From: Alphaproteobacteria bacterium
Lineage (GTDB): Bacteria; Pseudomonadota; Alphaproteobacteria; Rickettsiales; Rickettsiaceae
Assembly: GCA_030430995.1 (NCBI GenBank)
Contig: JAUIKA010000003.1
Span: 1-28,729 of the forward strand
Length of the DNA stretch: 28,729 nt
Reading direction: 5' to 3'
The translations under genes were made by a program, and so were the position numbers. The notes under the pieces were generated by a model that was not told where the DNA came from, ran no database searches, and worked only from the letters and a program-made list of their open reading frames with translations. Shown here one piece after another: positions 16,334 to 23,516 of this stretch; the first letter of the stretch is position 1; each line of letters opens with the position of its first letter.

Positions 16334-16884
16334 GCAGCCAAGATAGTAACAATAGAAGCCCTATGGAGTTTTTCCTAAAAGAAATAGGGGAGAGCCCTGA
16401 GAGAGGTGAAATTTGCCAGAAGCGGATTATGAGTGGATATAAAGAGGCATTAGCTGGATACTCAGAAATTAATTTTAATATTACAAAATTTGACAATAAA
16501 ACAGGTTATGATGAGATAATTTTATTGCAAGATATACCATTGGCTTCATTTTGTGAGCACCATATGCTCCCTATTACAGGGAAGATAAATTTTGGATATA
16601 TTCCTAATAAACATATAATAGGCCTTAGTAAAATACCAAGAATTATAAACCATATATGTAGAAGAATGACATTGCAAGAAAAAATTGGCTCGGAGATATC
16701 TGCGTTATTTCATAAGCATTTAAAGGATAAAGGGGTCGCGATGCAAATTTCCGCAAAGCATATGTGTATGTCTATTCGTGGAATAAAAACAGATGGCATA
16801 ACGGTAAAAACATGCTATTTTGATGGAGTATTTAAAGAGAATATTGATATACAGAATAAATTTTTTAATATGATTAAGATATGA
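16330..16884 (+). CDS. folE: GTP cyclohydrolase I
   Basis: First enzyme of the folate pathway, turning GTP into dihydroneopterin triphosphate. The zinc ligands are visible: Cys75 and His78 in FCEHHMLPITG, and Cys146 in KHMCMSIRGIK. The segments GYIPN, IGLSKIPRI and CRRMTLQEKIGSEI are also typical of the T-fold core. The N-terminal IGESPERGEICQKRIMSGYK stands in for the usual IGEDPxREGLxxTPxRV. At 184 residues it is a normal short bacterial form. It overlaps both parB and proS by 4 bases, so expression is probably coupled to genome partition and translation genes by operon structure rather than function. It implies at least partial folate synthesis. Confidence 0.93.
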   Translation: MSSQDSNNRSPMEFFLKEIGESPERGEICQKRIMSGYKEALAGYSEINFNITKFDNKTGYDEIILLQDIPLASFCEHHMLPITGKINFGYIPNKHIIGLSKIPRIINHICRRMTLQEKIGSEISALFHKHLKDKGVAMQISAKHMCMSIRGIKTDGITVKTCYFDGVFKENIDIQNKFFNMIKI

Positions 16885-18143
16885 GGATAGAGAATCTAAT
16901 ATTACCACTACTAAAAGATAGCCCAAAAGCGGCAGAGGTTGCTTCCCATAAGCTAATGCTAAGAGCAGGGATGATTAAGCAAGTAAGCAGTGGTATATAT
17001 TCTTGGCTGCCTTTAGGTGTGAGGGTATTAAATAAGCTTACAAATATAATACGCAAACATATGGATGATGCATGTTTTCAAGAGATGGTCATGCCATCTG
17101 TACAGCCATTTTCTATATGGAAAAAATCTGGTAGGGATATAAAATATGGCCCAGAATTACTTCAATTTATAGATAGGCATGATAATGAGTTTGTTTTTGC
17201 CCCAACAAGTGAAGAAGTTATGTGTGATTCTGTTTTATCCTCTGTTTCTTCATTTAAGCAGCTACCCATTGTAAGCTACCAAATATCATGGAAGTTTCGT
17301 GATGAAATAAGGCCAAGATTTGGCGCATTGCGAGCAAGGGAATTCTTAATGAAAGATGCATATTCTTTTGACATTAGCGAGTATGAAGCAATTAAAAGCT
17401 ATTATAAAATTTTTGATATATATATAGATATATTAAATGCTATTGGTTTGAATGCTTTAGCAACAAGGGCTGATAATGGTAATATGGGAGGAAGCTTAAG
17501 CCATGAATTTAATATATTGTCAGATATAGGTGAGGGGGAAGTATATTATGATTCTCGTATGCTGGAGGATAAAAAAAATATAAGGGATTATTATGTGGCA
17601 AGTGATGATATACATGACCCTAATAAATGTAATGTGCCAGAAGAATATCTAGCAAAGAGTAAAGCAATAGAAGTTGGGCATATATTTATGATAGATACAG
17701 TTTATACAAAGAAGCTAAATTTGGGGGTTCAGGGGGCGGATTCTAAAATAATATATCCTTATATGGGTTGCTATGGCCTTGGAGTTTCACGTCTTATAGC
17801 TGCAATAATAGAAGCAAGCCATGATAGCAGTGGAATAATATGGCCTGAAGCGGTAGCACCGTTCACTATTTCTATTATTAACTTACATCCAAATGACGTA
17901 GAAGCTTCTGCATTGGCAGAAAAAATATATGCTGAATCAAAAGCAAAAGGGTTAGATGTATTGCTAGACTGCAGTAGTAAATCACCGGGGCAGAAGCTAA
18001 AAATTCATGATCTTATAGGGGTTCCTAAGCAGGTGATTATATCTAGTAAAAACATTCAAGAGGGGCAGCTAGAAGTTAAAATACGGAAAACAGGAAAAAG
18101 CTATAAAGTCCCTATATCTGATGATTTACTGAGCAAGCTGTAG
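16881..18143 (+). CDS. proS: Proline--tRNA ligase, short form
   Basis: Class II aminoacyl-tRNA synthetase for proline. Visible are LPLGVRVLNKL and MVMPSVQP near the N-terminus (motif 1 region), motif 2 in SWKFRDEIRPRFGALRAREF with MKDAYSFD after it, and motif 3 in GCYGLGVSRLIAAIIE. The C-terminal anticodon-binding domain begins near residue 325 (FTISIINLHPNDVEA). At 420 residues it lacks the roughly 180-residue editing insertion of the long bacterial ProRS, which is the usual state in Alphaproteobacteria. It is the last gene of the rdd-parA-parB-folE-proS string. No clear terminator follows. Confidence 0.95.
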   Translation: MRIENLILPLLKDSPKAAEVASHKLMLRAGMIKQVSSGIYSWLPLGVRVLNKLTNIIRKHMDDACFQEMVMPSVQPFSIWKKSGRDIKYGPELLQFIDRHDNEFVFAPTSEEVMCDSVLSSVSSFKQLPIVSYQISWKFRDEIRPRFGALRAREFLMKDAYSFDISEYEAIKSYYKIFDIYIDILNAIGLNALATRADNGNMGGSLSHEFNILSDIGEGEVYYDSRMLEDKKNIRDYYVASDDIHDPNKCNVPEEYLAKSKAIEVGHIFMIDTVYTKKLNLGVQGADSKIIYPYMGCYGLGVSRLIAAIIEASHDSSGIIWPEAVAPFTISIINLHPNDVEASALAEKIYAESKAKGLDVLLDCSSKSPGQKLKIHDLIGVPKQVIISSKNIQEGQLEVKIRKTGKSYKVPISDDLLSKL

Positions 18144-18338
18144 TGTAGTTAGGTTTTAGATATAAGTGGTGTTTTGATAATGTTATATTTATATTGTCTA
18201 AATCATGAAGCTGCGTAGCATATATTGCTTGGATTATATGGAATGATTATAGTATATTAATACTAATATCTTTTTCTATTCTACTAAGTTGAGTGACATG
18301 AAACTTCAATATGGGTAGAAAAATATATTTAGAGTGCT

Positions 18339-18563
18339 ATAGCAAGGTCAGTATAAAATAGCATGTGCTAGACGTTAATTAGATATTGATATTCACATAG
18401 TAATGTCTCTATGCATCACGACCTTTAGTTGTGGTATAGCCGGGGTGCTTAGGGTAGTGGGCCAAACATAGTATGGGGAAGGGGCCCATTATGTCTCCGA
18501 GTGTCAGTATTTTCGCCATTTGGCTATAGGTATGCCATAACTATTTTATATTGGTTATGATAT
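18339..18563. repeat. MITE-like element with IS630-type ends
   Basis: The left end ATAGCAAGGTCAGTATAAAA (18339-18358) matches the IS630 end at 9679-9698 in 18 of 20 positions. The right end TTTTATATTGGTTATGATAT (18544-18563) is a degraded inverted copy, 15 of 20 positions against the end at 9869-9888. Between them are 185 bases with no transposase homology and a GC-rich inverted repeat. A short non-coding stretch with IS ends is what a miniature element mobilised by IS630 would look like. It lies between proS and tRNA-Arg, in a stretch with no protein gene. Confidence 0.45.
18435..18528. other. GC-rich inverted-repeat segment, possible structured RNA or element
   Basis: A 94-base segment bounded by TATAGCC (18435-18441) and GGCTATA (18522-18528). 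Inside, AGTGGGCC (18456-18463) pairs with GGCCCATT (18483-18490) as an 8-base stem including one G-U. G and C are far more frequent than in surrounding spacer DNA, which in AT-rich genomes often marks folded RNA. I compared it by eye with SRP RNA, tmRNA and RNase P RNA signatures and saw none. The bounding heptamer recurs at element junctions (near 9717-9730, 23352 and 24430), which favours a mobile-element origin. Confidence 0.35.
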
Positions 18564-18681
18564 ATATATGCAAATATTGCTATTTGTAATGCAATTACTA
18601 GAATCAATTTTAGAAAAAATACCATTGCAGAAGATAAGAGAGTAATCAATATCTATACTACTTTCCATAACCTTTGGAAAC

Positions 18682-18754
18682 GCAGCTTATAGGATTCGAA
18701 CCTATGACCCACAGATTAGAAATCTGTTGCTCTATCCAGCTGAGCTAAAGCTGC
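18682..18754 (-). tRNA. tRNA-Arg (anticodon UCU)
   Basis: The minus strand folds as a full cloverleaf. Acceptor arms GCAGCTT and AAGCTGC pair at all 7 positions. The D-arm is AGCTCAGCTGGATAGAGC. The anticodon stem ACAGA/TCTGT encloses the loop TTTCTAA, giving UCU, which reads AGA/AGG (the arginine codons favoured in this AT-rich genome). The T-arm ATAGGTTCGAATCCTAT is canonical. CCA is not encoded. Confidence 0.97.
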
Positions 18755-18790
18755 ATGCTTATATAGTACTATAGATACCTTAGTTAGTAA

Positions 18791-18811
18791 AATATTTTTA
18801 TGAAAAATATT
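18791..18811. repeat. AT-rich hairpin between tRNA-Arg and the orphan gene
   Basis: AATATTTTT (18791-18799) and AAAAATATT (18803-18811) form a perfect 9-base stem with a 3-base loop. It lies upstream of the tRNA on the minus strand and upstream of the gene at 18929 on the plus strand. It could be a regulatory palindrome or simply AT-rich sequence; the T-run within the stem makes it a poor terminator. Confidence 0.3.
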
Positions 18812-18928
18812 AGTTATTTATGATGTGATATATATCATATATAGCATTACAACCCCATATATAAAACTTGAGCATTTCTTTAAATAATGTTAATATTATA
18901 AATATAAACACCTATACATATTATTAGT

Positions 18929-19801
18929 ATGTCTATAGCTCCTATATCTAAATTGCTAAATCAAGGCTATATTACAAAGAGTATGGGCCAAAACCGTGCT
19001 AAGAGTCATTACTCGCTTTATAATAAATTTCTTAAATCAAATAATGCACAAGATAAGTTGCTATTTATAACTCTTGCATCTATGAAGTTAGCTAGGAATA
19101 GCTCCATTTCGCTAAAGAATAATATGTTATTTAAGAAGGCAGAAAAGGAAACAGATACTAAGAGGAAAACGGCTCTATATGAGCATATATATGAAGAGTT
19201 ATCTAGACATAATAGGAATATTGGGCAAAAGCAAGTAGAAGATGTATACAACCCATCTGTTTGCTCAATAGATGAGTCAGTTTGTTATTGCGGGCCTTAT
19301 TCACGCCGTTCACCAATTATTCTTTCAGAAGCAGAAGAGCCAGAAGTAGAAAAGCAAATTGGTGATATGATGAGAGGTTTTGAAGAAGGGTTAGAAGAGC
19401 TAGATAGGCATTTACCGAAAACAGGGCAAGCTTTGTTAAGACCAAGTGTAGTAGGGGCAATAGGACCAGGCAGATACAGACGTACCTTCCAAGCCGTAGA
19501 TACATCTGGCTTATTATCTAAATTAGAAGAATCTATAGGAGAGATTGCAAATCAAACTTTCAATAAGATGCAGGAAGTAGCAAAATGCAGGATGGATTTA
19601 CATGGACAATATATTGAATCTGCATATAGGCTTGATAGCTCTGAATCTATTACATCTAAGGCAAAGAGACTAGAAAAATCATTTAATGGTTTTAAAAGAC
19701 TATTCACTACCCTAGAAAACTTAGAAAAAAGTAAGCAGGAAAAGAAGAGGCAAGAAGACGCTAAAGCTTCCGCTGCATTCTTTGATTCTATGCATTCATA
19801 A
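18929..19801 (+). CDS. Orphan hydrophilic protein (290 aa)
   Basis: I do not recognise this protein. It has no signal peptide or membrane segment and is rich in Lys, Glu, Arg and Ser. The first 100 residues are basic and helical. A short Cys cluster lies at residues 112, 119 and 121 (CSIDESVCYCG), followed by an acidic helix (EAEEPEVEKQIGDMMRGFEE). The last 90 residues are strongly helical and probably coiled coil (EKSFNGFKRLFTTLENLEKS), ending in a charged EKKRQEDAKAS tail. It stands alone on its strand, next to a tRNA and mobile-element debris, and its last 6 bases overlap the convergent MreD-like gene. Reading-frame length and composition indicate a real gene. A secreted effector is possible for an intracellular bacterium but nothing in the sequence shows it. 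Confidence 0.65.
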   Translation: MSIAPISKLLNQGYITKSMGQNRAKSHYSLYNKFLKSNNAQDKLLFITLASMKLARNSSISLKNNMLFKKAEKETDTKRKTALYEHIYEELSRHNRNIGQKQVEDVYNPSVCSIDESVCYCGPYSRRSPIILSEAEEPEVEKQIGDMMRGFEEGLEELDRHLPKTGQALLRPSVVGAIGPGRYRRTFQAVDTSGLLSKLEESIGEIANQTFNKMQEVAKCRMDLHGQYIESAYRLDSSESITSKAKRLEKSFNGFKRLFTTLENLEKSKQEKKRQEDAKASAAFFDSMHS

Positions 19802-20224
19802 AGTAGGAGCAATTTTTTCGAACATTAAACATAATACAAATGTAGCAATAAATGAATATATATAAAATATAGAATCCATATACCAGCCTATTATGAAAAA
19901 TAACAGAAGGTTATATGCAGAAAAAGATATAAGTGTAAGAAAAAATATCCTAAGTGTATTATGCATGCTATCGTAAAACTTACGAGGTAGAAGGCTATAT
20001 ATTAGTAGCACGGATAGGAAACATACCGAATTAAGCCCAAGAATATTAGAAGTTAAAATATCTATTAAGTACCCTAATATAAAGATTTTTAATACTCCAT
20101 GTTTTTTCACAAAATGTTGCAATAAGCATATATGAGGAAGAGGTATAAATATTGAGAAGGGCCAAAAAATTGCCACAGCCAATAAAATTCCAGATAGAAA
20201 ATAAGATTTATTCTTCCCTAGCAT
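19796..20224 (-). CDS. Small polytopic membrane protein, MreD-like
   Basis: A 142-residue hydrophobic protein with four or five predicted membrane segments (about 8-28, 44-60, 62-80, 88-112 and 114-136). The central LGYLIDILTSNILGLNSVCF matches the pattern of MreD, in which an Asp follows a GL-like segment and LG begins the next helix. MreD assists MreB and MreC in cell-wall elongation; murI in the same window shows that wall synthesis is at least partly encoded. Neither mreB nor mreC is adjacent. It follows rpmE by 16 bases on the same strand and overlaps the convergent orphan gene by 6 bases at its 3' end. The MreD call rests on topology and one motif. Confidence 0.5.
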   Translation of the reverse strand: MLGKNKSYFLSGILLAVAIFWPFSIFIPLPHICLLQHFVKKHGVLKIFILGYLIDILTSNILGLNSVCFLSVLLIYSLLPRKFYDSMHNTLRIFFLTLISFSAYNLLLFFIIGWYMDSIFYIYSFIATFVLCLMFEKIAPTL

Positions 20225-20240
20225 ACCTCTTTACATATCT

Positions 20241-20459
20241 TCAGGAAAATACATCTCCGAATTTTTTATTGAAGTTTTGTATATTTAAATCTTTGCTGCT
20301 AGCTTTTGTAGACATATCACCAGTCCAAGCAGGATGGGTCCTGAAATCAATGTCAGCTATTATTTCGTTACTTTTGCTATAACAGCTAGAAGTTTCTAGG
20401 CTGTCTTTCCCTATTATAATTTTTACTTTTTTACTTTTAGGATGTATATCTTTTTTCAT
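20241..20459 (-). CDS. rpmE: 50S ribosomal protein bL31
   Basis: A 72-residue protein opening MKKDIHPKSKKVKIIIGKD, with the characteristic bL31 middle DIDFRTHPAWTG and a C-terminal NIQNFNKKFGD that resembles rickettsial L31. It lacks the four zinc-binding cysteines of the C+ type (only one Cys), so it is the zinc-independent kind. I take the ATG at 20459 as the start because it gives the standard MKxxIHP beginning and follows a short TTAGG; a GTG one codon upstream (20462) is also in frame. It is transcribed with the MreD-like gene and divergently from rsfS. Confidence 0.9.
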   Translation of the reverse strand: MKKDIHPKSKKVKIIIGKDSLETSSCYSKSNEIIADIDFRTHPAWTGDMSTKASSKDLNIQNFNKKFGDVFS

Positions 20460-20543
20460 CACCTAAGCTTGTTTATTCATATAGAGGTTATTGTATACCT
20501 ATACTATTTTTTAGTCAATTTTTATAAGCAATTAGCTTGGATA

Positions 20544-20569
20544 ATATAGTAATATTATATATACTATAT
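20544..20569. promoter_or_regulatory. Perfect inverted repeat in the rpmE/rsfS divergent spacer
   Basis: ATATAGTA (20544-20551) and TACTATAT (20562-20569) form 8-base perfect arms with a 10-base spacer, in the 141-base region between two divergent strings of ribosome-related genes. The spacing of about 18 bases centre to centre would suit a dimeric regulator, or the arms may be overlapping -10 boxes for both directions. The sequence is wholly AT-rich, so chance is a serious alternative. Confidence 0.3.
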
Positions 20570-20600
20570 CAAATGGAAGTGTGTTTATTTATAAAATAAT

Positions 20601-20921
20601 ATGGATTTGAATCAGAAGAAAGATAGCATAGTGAGTATGCTGCAAGAAAAGAAAATGTCAGATATCAAGGTTTATGAAAGTAGTAGCAGTATTTCTGATT
20701 GCATAATAACTTGCCATGGTAGGTCAAAAAAAAATATTAGTTTTGTTGCTGAATATATAAGTGCAACAATGAAAAATAAACTTAATTATGATATTTTGAT
20801 AGATGGGATAAGAACGTCAGATTGGGTAGCTATAGATATCGGAGATATTATGTTGCATTTATTTTCTGAAGATTTTGATAACCAAGAATTACTTGATGAA
20901 TTAATAAAAAAGCCCTTATGA
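20601..20921 (+). CDS. rsfS: Ribosomal silencing factor RsfS (Iojap/YbeB family)
   Basis: Binds uL14 and blocks joining of the ribosomal subunits when growth slows. The 106-residue length and order of segments match the family: DIKVYESSSSISDCIITCHG (the usual D-disyfVIaTG region), an I-FVAEYI helix, DGIRTSDWVAIDIGDIMLHL (usually EGxxxxxWvllDxGdvvvHif) and a terminal acidic helix. It is the first gene of the plus-strand string rsfS-DUF2610-atpH-atpA, and its stop overlaps the next start by 4 bases. Confidence 0.9.
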   Translation: MDLNQKKDSIVSMLQEKKMSDIKVYESSSSISDCIITCHGRSKKNISFVAEYISATMKNKLNYDILIDGIRTSDWVAIDIGDIMLHLFSEDFDNQELLDELIKKPL

Positions 20922-21178
20922 CAAAAAAATTTACAGTGAATTGTGACTTCGGAGGGCAAATGGCTCCCGTGACAATATATATTGGTGGCCCTGACTCAAA
21001 ACATAATCCATTATATTTCCAATCTGAGTGGCTTACTAAAGATAGAGGAGGGCAGATCCCACCTGAAGTAATGTCATTAATACAAGAGTTATATGATATG
21101 TCTAAAACACATGGCATAACCTTTGAAGATTTATGTGTATACGCTCTTGGAGCAGCGAAACAAAGTGGACAAAGTTAA
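20918..21178 (+). CDS. Conserved Rickettsiales protein, probably DUF2610
   Basis: An 86-residue soluble protein with the run KFTVNCDFGGQMAPVTIYIG, then HNPLYFQSEWLTKDRGGQIP and a C-terminal helix ending FEDLCVYALG. As I recall it, this is the conserved pattern of the DUF2610 family found in Rickettsia, Ehrlichia and Wolbachia, whose function is not known. It starts within the rsfS stop (ATGA) and lies 18 bases before atpH. The overlap suggests co-translation with the ribosome silencing factor. The family name is from memory; the gene itself is secure. Confidence 0.72.
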   Translation: MTKKFTVNCDFGGQMAPVTIYIGGPDSKHNPLYFQSEWLTKDRGGQIPPEVMSLIQELYDMSKTHGITFEDLCVYALGAAKQSGQS

Positions 21179-21196
21179 TTAAATCTAAAATTTTAT

Positions 21197-21688
21197 ATGA
21201 CAGCAAGAACCTATATAAACTATGCTAAAGCTTTATTAAAAATATATAACAAAAAAGATCTGTCAAGACAGTTGCAGGAGTTAGCGAGAATTATTCCAAG
21301 TACTTATGGAAAGAAACTTAACTATACCCTTAGTGCTAATTATTCTGTATTTGAAAGCCTTGCAGAACCTATGAAAAACTTTTTACATTTGCTTGCATTG
21401 AATAAAGACCTGCATCTTCTAGGTGACATATCTAATGCATATATAAAATTAGTAGAAGGGAAAACAAAGCAGCAACAATGCTGTGTTATTCTACCATCAA
21501 AAACAACAGAGGAAGAAACAAAGCAGATAGAAACAAAACTTAACTTGAATTCAAGTGATATTGAATATAAAATAGACCCAAATATTGTAGCAGGTTTTAA
21601 AGTAGTATTCAGAGACAAGATATTAGATGCATCTTTTGCTGCTCTTTTTAAGAAAATTAATAAAAATATAAGTTATGGCACTGAATAA
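21197..21688 (+). CDS. atpH: ATP synthase F1 subunit delta
   Basis: Connects the F1 head to the peripheral stalk of ATP synthase. The N-terminal helical domain begins TARTYINYAKALLKIY, the usual opening of delta/OSCP. The C-terminus YKIDPNIVAGFKVVFRDKILDASFAALF is the family signature (D-x-x-I-x-G-F ... D-x-x-x-D-x-S). At 163 residues it is about 15-20 shorter than typical. It overlaps atpA by 14 bases, the standard gene order. It overlaps nothing upstream but sits 18 bases after the DUF2610 gene. Confidence 0.93.
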   Translation: MTARTYINYAKALLKIYNKKDLSRQLQELARIIPSTYGKKLNYTLSANYSVFESLAEPMKNFLHLLALNKDLHLLGDISNAYIKLVEGKTKQQQCCVILPSKTTEEETKQIETKLNLNSSDIEYKIDPNIVAGFKVVFRDKILDASFAALFKKINKNISYGTE

Positions 21689-23195
21689 AAATAAGTTTTT
21701 TTCTGTATTAGAGCAACAACTTAAAGGAATAGACATAAAAGCCCAGCATCAAGAATATGGCGTTGTTCTAACAATAGGTGACAATGTAGCTAAGGTTCTT
21801 GGTTTAGATAAAGTACAGGTGGGAGAGCTTTTAGAGTTTGAAAATGGGGCTGTAGGAATAGCGCTGAACCTGGAGATAGACACTATAGGAGTAATATTAA
21901 TTAGTGGTAGTGCATCTGAAGAAGAAAAGGTGTTCAGAACAGGGAAATTGCTTCAAGCGCCTGTGGGTGAAGCAATGCTAGGTAGAGTGGTAAATGGAAT
22001 AGGTCAAATAATAGACGGAAAAGGGCCATTAGAAAACACTCAATATGCAGATGTAGAAACGCAAGCACCATCAATACTGGCACGACAAAGTGTACATGAG
22101 CCATTATATACAGGTATAACAATAATAGATTCTTTGATTCCTATAGGTAAAGGGCAAAGAGAGCTTATAATAGGAGATAGGAAAACAGGAAAAACAGCTA
22201 TAGCTATAGATGCTATAATTAACCAGGCAATTACACATAAAAATCCAGGCATGGACCCTGTATATTGTGTATATGTTGCTATAGGGCAAAAATGCTCATC
22301 TGTAGCGAGATTAGTAAATAAGCTGGAAAGAATAGGTGCAATGAAATATACCACTGTAGTGGCTGCAAATGCATCAGACCCTGCATCTATGCAGTTCTTA
22401 GCGCCATATGTTGCATGTGCTATAGGTGAGTATTTTAGAGATAATGGGAAGCATGCATTAATAATCTATGATGATTTGAATAGCCATGCTGTAGCATATA
22501 GAGAAATATCACTATTGCTTCGTAGGCCACCAGGTAGGGAGGCATATCCGGGAGATATATTCTACTTACATTCTCGCCTATTAGAGAGAGCAGGTAAATT
22601 AAACCAATCTCATGGTGGCGGTTCTTTGACGGCATTGCCTATAATAGAAACTCAAGCTGGTGATGTATCTGCATATATACCCACAAATGTTATTTCTATA
22701 ACGGATGGGCAGATATTTCTAGAAACAGATTTATTCCATAAAGGAGTAAGGCCAGCTATTAACATAGGTATATCAGTGAGCCGTGTTGGTTCTGCTGCGC
22801 AAGAAAAAGCTATAAGAAAGGCTGCAGGTAGGTTGAAATTGGACTTAGCCCAGTATAGAGAATTAGAGGCTTTCACTCAGTTTAGTAGTGATGTGGAGCA
22901 AGAAACAAAGAGAATTTTAGATAAAGGGAAAATATTGACAGAGGCGCTAAAACAACCGCAGTATATGCCATTGTCATTAGCGGAACATGTATTTGTATTA
23001 CAACTTGCTATTATGGATTATTTGCAGGAAGTTGATTTAGATAAAATTCAGAATATAAAATATAAATTACTTTCTAAATTCTTGAGGGAAGAAACAGATG
23101 TTGCGGATAGAATTAATAGCTCAGGTGAAATGAATAAAGAGGATGAAGCTTCTATAAAGTCATTCATTAAGAGTAATATTAATGATTATATATAG
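21675..23195 (+). CDS. atpA: ATP synthase F1 subunit alpha
   Basis: Non-catalytic nucleotide-binding subunit of the F1 hexamer. The Walker A box is GDRKTGKTA (about residues 167-175; usually GDRQTGKTA), and the Walker B region is HALIIYDDLN with AVAYREISLLLRRPPGREAY after it. The signatures GRVVNGIGQIIDGKGP and PAINIGISVSRVGSAAQ are present, and the 506-residue length is normal. SHAVAYRE replaces the usual KQAVAYRQ, a mild deviation. In most bacteria gamma (atpG) follows; here atpA ends the string and is followed by a hairpin and insertion-sequence debris, so atpGDC must be elsewhere, as in several other Rickettsiales. Confidence 0.96.
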   Translation: MALNKNKFFSVLEQQLKGIDIKAQHQEYGVVLTIGDNVAKVLGLDKVQVGELLEFENGAVGIALNLEIDTIGVILISGSASEEEKVFRTGKLLQAPVGEAMLGRVVNGIGQIIDGKGPLENTQYADVETQAPSILARQSVHEPLYTGITIIDSLIPIGKGQRELIIGDRKTGKTAIAIDAIINQAITHKNPGMDPVYCVYVAIGQKCSSVARLVNKLERIGAMKYTTVVAANASDPASMQFLAPYVACAIGEYFRDNGKHALIIYDDLNSHAVAYREISLLLRRPPGREAYPGDIFYLHSRLLERAGKLNQSHGGGSLTALPIIETQAGDVSAYIPTNVISITDGQIFLETDLFHKGVRPAINIGISVSRVGSAAQEKAIRKAAGRLKLDLAQYRELEAFTQFSSDVEQETKRILDKGKILTEALKQPQYMPLSLAEHVFVLQLAIMDYLQEVDLDKIQNIKYKLLSKFLREETDVADRINSSGEMNKEDEASIKSFIKSNINDYI

Positions 23196-23211
23196 AATAT
23201 ATAATTAAAAG

Positions 23212-23241
23212 GGGCTGATTATACATATTATAATCAAGCTC
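23212..23241 (+). terminator. Terminator-like hairpin after atpA
   Basis: GGGCTGATTATA (23212-23223) pairs with TATAATC-A-AGCTC (23229-23241), giving 12 pairs with one bulged A and a 5-base loop, 16 bases after the atpA stop. The T-rich tail is weak (TTATT), so termination may be partial. Confidence 0.5.
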
Positions 23242-23342
23242 TTATTGAAAGAATATTGTATGTCCTCACAATATTTCTTGTAGTTAAAGTTTTTGGCTAA
23301 CTGATTAGTTTGATTTGGCATTGATTGATTAAATCGACTATT

Positions 23343-23516
23343 TTTGCTTTTGGCTATAGTTAGAATTTAAAGGAGAGAATTAATGCTATAGGTGTATTGG
23401 TTGTGAGAACTCTGTTAACAATATCATTATTCTACAACAATATAAATACAGCTATATTTAGGGCTTGGGCAAAGCAGGATCTTATTACTAAATTTCTAGC
23501 AAATAATGTTATAGTT
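23343..23516 (+). pseudogene. IS630-family transposase fragment, interrupted by IS982
   Basis: On the plus strand this reads GYS, a stop (TAG where Trp of the YDWN motif is expected), then NLKERINAIG, LLTISLFYNNIN, AIFRAWAKQDLITKF and ANNVIV. It aligns with TRKRTNAIG, IAICLFSYNIN and DIFTAWVKQDLITKL of the copy at 8830-9655. The frame resumes after the IS982 insertion at 24424 with ATGGATATAGCC (MDIAS), equivalent to the catalytic MDNAT of IS630, and then degrades by about 24440. Neither the N-terminal DNA-binding domain nor the C-terminus is present. Confidence 0.75.
23511..23516 (+). repeat. Target-site duplication, left copy (ATAGTT)
   Basis: ATAGTT immediately before the left inverted repeat of the IS982 element; the identical hexamer follows the right end at 24418-24423. 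Confidence 0.7.

Noticed and set aside
18435..18528. GC-rich hairpin as SRP RNA, tmRNA or RNase P RNA
   Set aside because: None of the invariant sequences of those RNAs is present (no SRP tetraloop region, no tag reading frame, no RNase P core GAAAGTCC-like stretch).
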